The notes under the pieces: model-generated
Told to the model about the DNA's origin: nothing
Seen by the model: the letters and a program-made list of their open reading frames with translations, nothing else
Databases searched by the model: none
From: Thermoplasmata archaeon
GTDB lineage: Archaea > Thermoplasmatota > Thermoplasmata > Lutacidiplasmatales > UBA184
Assembly (NCBI GenBank): GCA_021827405.1
Contig: JAKAVY010000014.1
Location: forward strand, 1 to 39,976
Length of the DNA stretch: 39,976 bases
Reading direction: 5' to 3'
Made by a program: the position numbers and the translations under genes
Part shown: positions 34,770-39,976 of the stretch, piece after piece
Position numbering within the stretch: the first letter of the stretch is position 1
Layout of the letters: each line of letters begins with the position of its first letter

Positions 34770-37700
34770 AGGGCGCCCTCCCGGGCGGTCTCCTCAGACT
34801 TCGGGGCCGGTCCGGGGTAGTAACGGGTCTTCCCCTCGGCATCCTCCTCGCGGTGGACCTTCCCAGAGGCCGCCAGGGCCTCCAGCTCCCGTCCGGCGTC
34901 GTCCCCCGGCCACCCCTTCATCTGGGCCAGGGCCCCCAGGGAATCCGCCTCCTCCCCGGGCGTGGCCTCCACCTGCTCGAGGAGCTCCTCCCGACCGTCG
35001 GTCAGGGGAGGGGGTGCCTTGCGTCCTTTCCTGCGGAAACGGAAGAAGAGCGCCGAGCCCAGCAACCCCCCGAGGAAGAGAGCGAGCAGCACCAGCCCCA
35101 GGAGGTCCGGGGGCGGGCTGCCGGGGCCCGGGAGCAGAACCGTGGTCGCTGCCCCGTAGGGGCCGGTCACGTTCACCCGAAGGGCGGACCCGGCCCCCGG
35201 GAGGAGCAGCGTGACCCGGCCTGCCTCGGCCACGCCCGAGACCGGGGTGAGCCCGGGGGCCTGGGCCGTCACCGGATACCCGCTCAAGGGGTTGCCATAG
35301 ACGTCGGTGGCCTCCACCGTGAGGAAGAGGTCCGGACCATGGACGCTATAGGAGGCGACCCGCAGGACCCCTTCCTCCGGGTCGGCGATCCAGGTGTAGG
35401 AGAACGTCAGCGAAGGTCCCCCCGGCGCGCTCAGCACGTAGCTCACGTTCCCGGCCCGCTCCTCCGAGAGAAGGAACCGGGCCCACCCCCCCTCGACCGG
35501 CGAGAGCTCCGGGTCCCCCAATGCCCCCGCTCCCTGCCAGGCCTGGAGGGTGGCGTTGCCCGAGGCGGTCGTGTTCACGTTCCCGAACGCGTCCACCTCC
35601 GCCACGGCCACCGACACGTTCTGGCCGGCAAACCCCTCGGCCGAGAGGTCGGGGAGCATCCAGCCCACCACCGGGCCCGGACGCACCTCCACCCTCGTGT
35701 AGAAGGTCAGATTGGTGAGGAGCGTCCGGTCCGGCGCGAAGACCGAGACCGAGAAGGCGACCGCCACCATCCCGCTCCGGTTCTCCAGGAAGGTGGCCGT
35801 GCCTCCCCGATCCCCGGTGAGCCCGGGGCCCCACCAGGTCTCCGAGACGATCTCCCCGGGGGAGGACCACGGGTCGGGCCAGGTGGCCACCAGGGTCTCC
35901 GGGACGCCGGCCTGGGCGGCCGGTGTCGTGAGCAGCGGGGCCGGCGGCTCGGCGAGCCCGTCCAGCCAGGTGGTCTGCTCCACCTGCTTCCCCAGGGCGT
36001 CCCGGACCTCCAGGGTGACGGAGTCTCCTCCCGGTGCGTCGATGGGGAGGGTGAGGTTCCAGGTCCCATCGGAAGGGATCGGGACCCATGTCGAGGAGAG
36101 GTTCGACACTCCCAGCACCCGACCTTCGAAGGGGGCCATACCCCCCTCCACGACGCCGGTGAGGGTGGGGAGGAAGGGGAGGAGCCCCTCGGGGACCGGG
36201 ACGTCCAGTTCCAGGGCGAGCGGGTCGGCCATGGCCGTGACGTTCTCCTCGGAGGTGAGCACCGCCCCGGCGGCATCCACCGCCTGGCCCACCAGCGTGT
36301 AGTTCCCGGGGTGGGGGAAGGTGAAGGTGGCGTTGAGACCCGGGTAGGAGCCGAGCCCCAGCACCTCAAGGCCCCCCGACCAGGGCAGGCTCCCCCCTTC
36401 CGGCGTCCAGGTGTACGGCTCCGGTACGCCCACCGCCACGGTGGAAGGCCCGGACCACGGCCCGTCGGACGGGGCCGGCAGGACCGAGACATTGAGGGAG
36501 AGCTCGACCGTGGCCCCGGCCTGGTCCCGGGCCCAGGCCTCCAGCGTGTAGTCCCCGGGCCGGGAGAAGAGGAGGGCGCCGGAGGGGAGCACCGAAGCCC
36601 CGGGGGGCAGGACCCACCCGGAGGAGTAAGGGGGGGTCCCGCCCTGCATGGAGGCGTCGACGGGGGTCGGCAGCCCCACATCCGTGGTGGGGATCTTCGA
36701 CGAGAGGGACAGGACGAGCGCCGGGTTCACGGTGAGGACCAGCGCGCCCTGGGCCGTGGCCCCGAGGCCGTCTTCGACGGTGAGCCCGATGACGTAGCGA
36801 CCCGGCGTCACCGTGGAGGCGGTGGCGAACGGCCCGTCCGAGGAGAATGGAAGCCCCGGCGGGACCTCCCAATGGTAGCTGAGGTTCCCATACCCGCCGT
36901 CCGCCGTGGCCTCGAAGGACACGGAGGACCCCTCGTCCACTTCCGTGGCGGAGGCCCCCAGGCCGAGCGAGACGTGCGGCACCACGGGGAAGCTCAGGGA
37001 CTGGTAGACCCGCGTGCCCGTGGCGTCCGTGACCTCCAACGTCCCGTTGACGGACCCGGCCTGACCGGGGGTGAGGGTCAGGTCCGCGAGACCGAGGCCC
37101 ACCTCCAGGAGGGAGCCCAACTGCCAGCGATAGGTGAAGGGGCCCACCCCCCCGACCTCCTGGGCCGCAAGGGGGAACGCCACCCCCACTTCCGCCGCCG
37201 GGCTGGGAACGAGGACCGGGCCCAAGGACAAGGCGGGGGCCACCGGGAGCGTGAGGGAACTGGCCACCTGGGCGCCCGCCCCGTCGGTGAGCACCACCCG
37301 AACGGTCTGCGTCCCCGCCTGGGGGAAGGTGTAGGAGACCGAACTTCCCCCGGACCCACTGAGACCGGGCATCGTCCAGAGGAGGTTCTCCGGCGAGGAG
37401 CCTCCCAGGACGAGGGCGCTGAGGAGCACGGGCTCCCCCACCTCCGGGGTGCTCTCGTTGCTCTGCAAGAGGAGCGTGGGCGCGGGGGCGACGGAGACGT
37501 TCAAGGGGGGTGCCGAGGCGGTCGTACCTTGGGCGTCGGTGACGGTGAGGCTCACTTGGTAGAGGCCGGGGACCCAGAAGACGGTGGTGGGATCGGCGAG
37601 AGAGCTTCCGGTCCCGTCCCCGAACTGCCAGGAGTAGTTGTAGGGAGGGACCCCGAAGGAGACCTGACTTTCGAACGAGGTGGCGAGACCCACATCGACG

Positions 37701-39976
37701 CCCGGCTCGCGGAGGGAGGAGGTGGCCGAAGGGTCAGGGACCACCGAGACCCGGACGGGCGTGGCGTTCGCGCCGACTCCCGTGGCATCGACGAGCCGGG
37801 CGGTCACGGTGTAGGTCCCGGCCTGCTGGTAAGCATGACCGGCCGGCGCGGGCACCGGCGCGCTCCCATCCCCGAAGTCTACCGTTTCCGTGGACCAGGG
37901 CCCCGTGCCTCCCTGGACCTCGAGGGAGGCCTCCAGGGCCTCTCCCACATCCACCCGGGCCGCGCTCAGGACCAGGGCCACCTGCGGGAGGGGGTGAACG
38001 GTGAGCGGGGAAGAGGAGAGGACCCGGTCCCCCAGGGCATCGGTGACCTGGAGGGAGAGGACCTGCGAACCCGGCTCCGGGAGGTCCAGCGTCTCGGGAA
38101 ACCTCCCGGTGGTGCCGGCAAAGGTCACCGCGGGGCCATCGGAGACGTTGAGGGTCCCCGCGTAGGGAGGGACCCCACCTCCCACGGTCACCGTGAGAGA
38201 GAGGGACCCCACGTCCGTGGCCGTCGTGGGGAGCTCGAGGGCCGCGCCGAGCGCGGGGGCCACCGAGACCGTGGCATGGGTGAAGGCCTCCAGGCCGCCG
38301 GAATCCTGGACCGATGCGGAAAGGGTCAAAGGCCCCGGCACCCGAGGGACCCACGGGACCTCCAGGAGTCCCCCGAGCACCGGACCCAAGGGGAGGGAGA
38401 CCCCATCGGAGCCCTCTACGTCCACCTGGTACGGCGGGGTCCCGCCGCTCAAGAGGAGGGCCAAGGAGACCGGGAGGCCTACCTCGGCCGGGGGGAGCGG
38501 GCTCAGGAAGCCGGCGGTGAGCGGCGCCACCCCGGTGAGCGGGAACGACGCGGAGACGTTCGCCTGGTCCGCGTCCTCGACGCTCAAGGTGGCCACCACG
38601 CTGCCCGCCGAGTCCAGCGTCCCGCGGAACGTGACCACCCCCGGGCTCGAGAGCGAGCCCTCTTGCGCGGTCATCGCGGTCACCGGGGAGGAGAAGCTGA
38701 GGTCCCAGTGGTAGGGAGCCAATCCCCCGGAGACGGTCCCCCACAGGGTGAAGGGGCTGCCGGTGGCCAGGGGGGTGGCCGAGCCCGTCAAGGTGGCCTG
38801 GGGGTCGGGCAGGACCCGGCCCACCTCCTCCGAGGCGGAGAAGGCGACCCCGGAGGCGTCCCGTCCGCTCCCGGAGAGGACGACCGGCCCCGGGTCCGGG
38901 ACGGAGAACGGCTCGGGGTAGACGCCCGGCGCCGGGAAGGTCCCCTCAAGGGAAGGGCCCCCCAGGTAGGGTTCCCAGGAGATCGTGTAGGGAGGCGTCC
39001 CGCCCGCGATGGTCAAGGTCTCGGCGAGGGGAAGACCGACGTCGGCATCGGGGGGACTGGCGGCCAGGCTCAAGGTGGGAAGCGGGGCCACCGAGTCGGA
39101 GACCTCCGGGGCCTGGGTGCTCCTTCCGGAGGAGTCGTGGACGATGAGGCTGATCCCCAGGGGACCCGGGGTGCTGGGGTCCACCGTGAAGTTCGCCCCT
39201 TGCACGGACCCGGTCCCCCGAGAAGCCTGCCAGGCGTACGCGTAGGGAGGGGTGCCTCCGGTCACGGACGCGCTGAAGGTCACCGGGACGCCCACGTCGG
39301 AGACCCCGGGGCCGCTCACGGCCGCGAGCAGGGTGTCCCCCACGACCACCGGGGTGCTGGCCGGGACGGAGATGACCTCCCCGAGGGCGTCGGAGACGTT
39401 GGCCTGGGGGCGGTAGTCCCCGAGGGCATAGGTATGGGAGACCACGTCGGTGCCCGGGGCCGGGAGGACGGAGAGCTCCTCGCTGCCGTCGCCGAAGCGA
39501 TAGCGCACCTGGTACGGGCCGGTCCCCCCGTAGACCGGCAGTTGGAGGACGACCGGGGTGCCGGCGGTCGCCGGGTCGGGCGAGATGGAGAACGGGCCGG
39601 CCTCGAGCACCGGCTCGAGCGCGACGGAGGCGTTCGCCGTGAGGGTGAAGGGGCCGGTGACGCCCAGGACCGCATAGCCGGTCACCGTGACCTGGGCGGT
39701 GGCGTTCACCGGGGAGAGCACGGAAGCGGCGGTCAGGGTGGTGGAGAGGGCGTCGGTCGGGGAGAGGGAGCCGGCCCCGGTCGCGTTCAAGAGGACCCAG
39801 CGGACGCTCTGGACCACCACGGGGTCGGCGGGGAAGACGCTCTCGACCTCGGCGGTAAGGCTCTGGGAGGTGTCCGCGAGAAGCGTGGCCGACGGAGGGT
39901 CGATGGAAAGGAGGGCGTAGTCGTTCCCGCTCTCGGGGGCGGCGGTGCCGGGGGTGGGGGCCTGGGAGGGAGCGCT
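34766..39976 (-). CDS. Giant PKD-repeat surface protein, single C-terminal TM, winged-helix-like cytoplasmic tail; N-terminus beyond window
   Basis: The frame stays open through the right window edge (SAPSQAPTPGTAAPESGNDYALLSIDPPSATLL...VVVQSVRWVLLN), so M at 39820 is probably internal. Over a dozen PKD-like units with D-V-G-x-P...GGTPPY...; TM LLGLVLLALFLGGLLGSALFFRFRRKGRK. Confidence 0.9.
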   Translation of the reverse strand, partial: SAPSQAPTPGTAAPESGNDYALLSIDPPSATLLADTSQSLTAEVESVFPADPVVVQSVRWVLLNATGAGSLSPTDALSTTLTAASVLSPVNATAQVTVTGYAVLGVTGPFTLTANASVALEPVLEAGPFSISPDPATAGTPVVLQLPVYGGTGPYQVRYRFGDGSEELSVLPAPGTDVVSHTYALGDYRPQANVSDALGEVISVPASTPVVVGDTLLAAVSGPGVSDVGVPVTFSASVTGGTPPYAYAWQASRGTGSVQGANFTVDPSTPGPLGISLIVHDSSGRSTQAPEVSDSVAPLPTLSLAASPPDADVGLPLAETLTIAGGTPPYTISWEPYLGGPSLEGTFPAPGVYPEPFSVPDPGPVVLSGSGRDASGVAFSASEEVGRVLPDPQATLTGSATPLATGSPFTLWGTVSGGLAPYHWDLSFSSPVTAMTAQEGSLSSPGVVTFRGTLDSAGSVVATLSVEDADQANVSASFPLTGVAPLTAGFLSPLPPAEVGLPVSLALLLSGGTPPYQVDVEGSDGVSLPLGPVLGGLLEVPWVPRVPGPLTLSASVQDSGGLEAFTHATVSVAPALGAALELPTTATDVGSLSLTVTVGGGVPPYAGTLNVSDGPAVTFAGTTGRFPETLDLPEPGSQVLSLQVTDALGDRVLSSSPLTVHPLPQVALVLSAARVDVGEALEASLEVQGGTGPWSTETVDFGDGSAPVPAPAGHAYQQAGTYTVTARLVDATGVGANATPVRVSVVPDPSATSSLREPGVDVGLATSFESQVSFGVPPYNYSWQFGDGTGSSLADPTTVFWVPGLYQVSLTVTDAQGTTASAPPLNVSVAPAPTLLLQSNESTPEVGEPVLLSALVLGGSSPENLLWTMPGLSGSGGSSVSYTFPQAGTQTVRVVLTDGAGAQVASSLTLPVAPALSLGPVLVPSPAAEVGVAFPLAAQEVGGVGPFTYRWQLGSLLEVGLGLADLTLTPGQAGSVNGTLEVTDATGTRVYQSLSFPVVPHVSLGLGASATEVDEGSSVSFEATADGGYGNLSYHWEVPPGLPFSSDGPFATASTVTPGRYVIGLTVEDGLGATAQGALVLTVNPALVLSLSSKIPTTDVGLPTPVDASMQGGTPPYSSGWVLPPGASVLPSGALLFSRPGDYTLEAWARDQAGATVELSLNVSVLPAPSDGPWSGPSTVAVGVPEPYTWTPEGGSLPWSGGLEVLGLGSYPGLNATFTFPHPGNYTLVGQAVDAAGAVLTSEENVTAMADPLALELDVPVPEGLLPFLPTLTGVVEGGMAPFEGRVLGVSNLSSTWVPIPSDGTWNLTLPIDAPGGDSVTLEVRDALGKQVEQTTWLDGLAEPPAPLLTTPAAQAGVPETLVATWPDPWSSPGEIVSETWWGPGLTGDRGGTATFLENRSGMVAVAFSVSVFAPDRTLLTNLTFYTRVEVRPGPVVGWMLPDLSAEGFAGQNVSVAVAEVDAFGNVNTTASGNATLQAWQGAGALGDPELSPVEGGWARFLLSEERAGNVSYVLSAPGGPSLTFSYTWIADPEEGVLRVASYSVHGPDLFLTVEATDVYGNPLSGYPVTAQAPGLTPVSGVAEAGRVTLLLPGAGSALRVNVTGPYGAATTVLLPGPGSPPPDLLGLVLLALFLGGLLGSALFFRFRRKGRKAPPPLTDGREELLEQVEATPGEEADSLGALAQMKGWPGDDAGRELEALAASGKVHREEDAEGKTRYYPGPAPKSEETAREGAL

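Noticed and set aside
34766-39820. Start codon of the PKD protein at 39820 as listed in the track
   Set aside because: The frame stays open and protein-like to 39976, so the gene most likely begins outside the window.

Overview
GC-rich, gene-dense chromosomal window, probably from an archaeon. Several genes have TTTA/TATA-like boxes about 25-35 bp upstream of ATG (leaderless style). It also carries a POR gamma-delta fusion, an S53 sedolisin, a DPM-type glycosyltransferase and PKD surface proteins; a Thermoplasmata-like origin is my inference. No rRNA, tRNA, CRISPR array or transposase was recognised. Left to right: a C-terminally truncated secreted S53 (sedolisin/kumamolisin) protease with a long C-terminal coiled coil; a small YHS protein plus YHS-P-type metal ATPase; GH15 glycosidase; orphan Cas4-like nuclease; a VOC gene with an in-frame TAG; IlvE-like aminotransferase; 2-oxoacid:ferredoxin oxidoreductase (gamma-delta fusion, alpha, beta); UspA; methyltransferases; a sugar-nucleotide/flippase/GT2 block; small membrane proteins; and a LURP-one-like protein. 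The most interesting region is a roughly 10 kb minus-strand operon at 29835-39976. It encodes a giant PKD-repeat surface protein (N-terminus off the window) with one TM helix and a winged-helix-like cytoplasmic tail. This gene overlaps a VirB2/CedA1-like small double-TM protein, followed by a VirB6/TrbL/CedA-like polytopic protein, a PrgI/VirB3-VirB4-N-like protein, a small membrane protein, a VirB4-type ATPase and a 154-aa unknown. No relaxase, VirD4 or mobile-element genes are visible. The layout suggests an undescribed, possibly domesticated, archaeal T4SS/DNA-transfer or adhesion machine coupled to a giant surface receptor. Long antisense ORFs in the supplied track look like GC-rich shadow ORFs.
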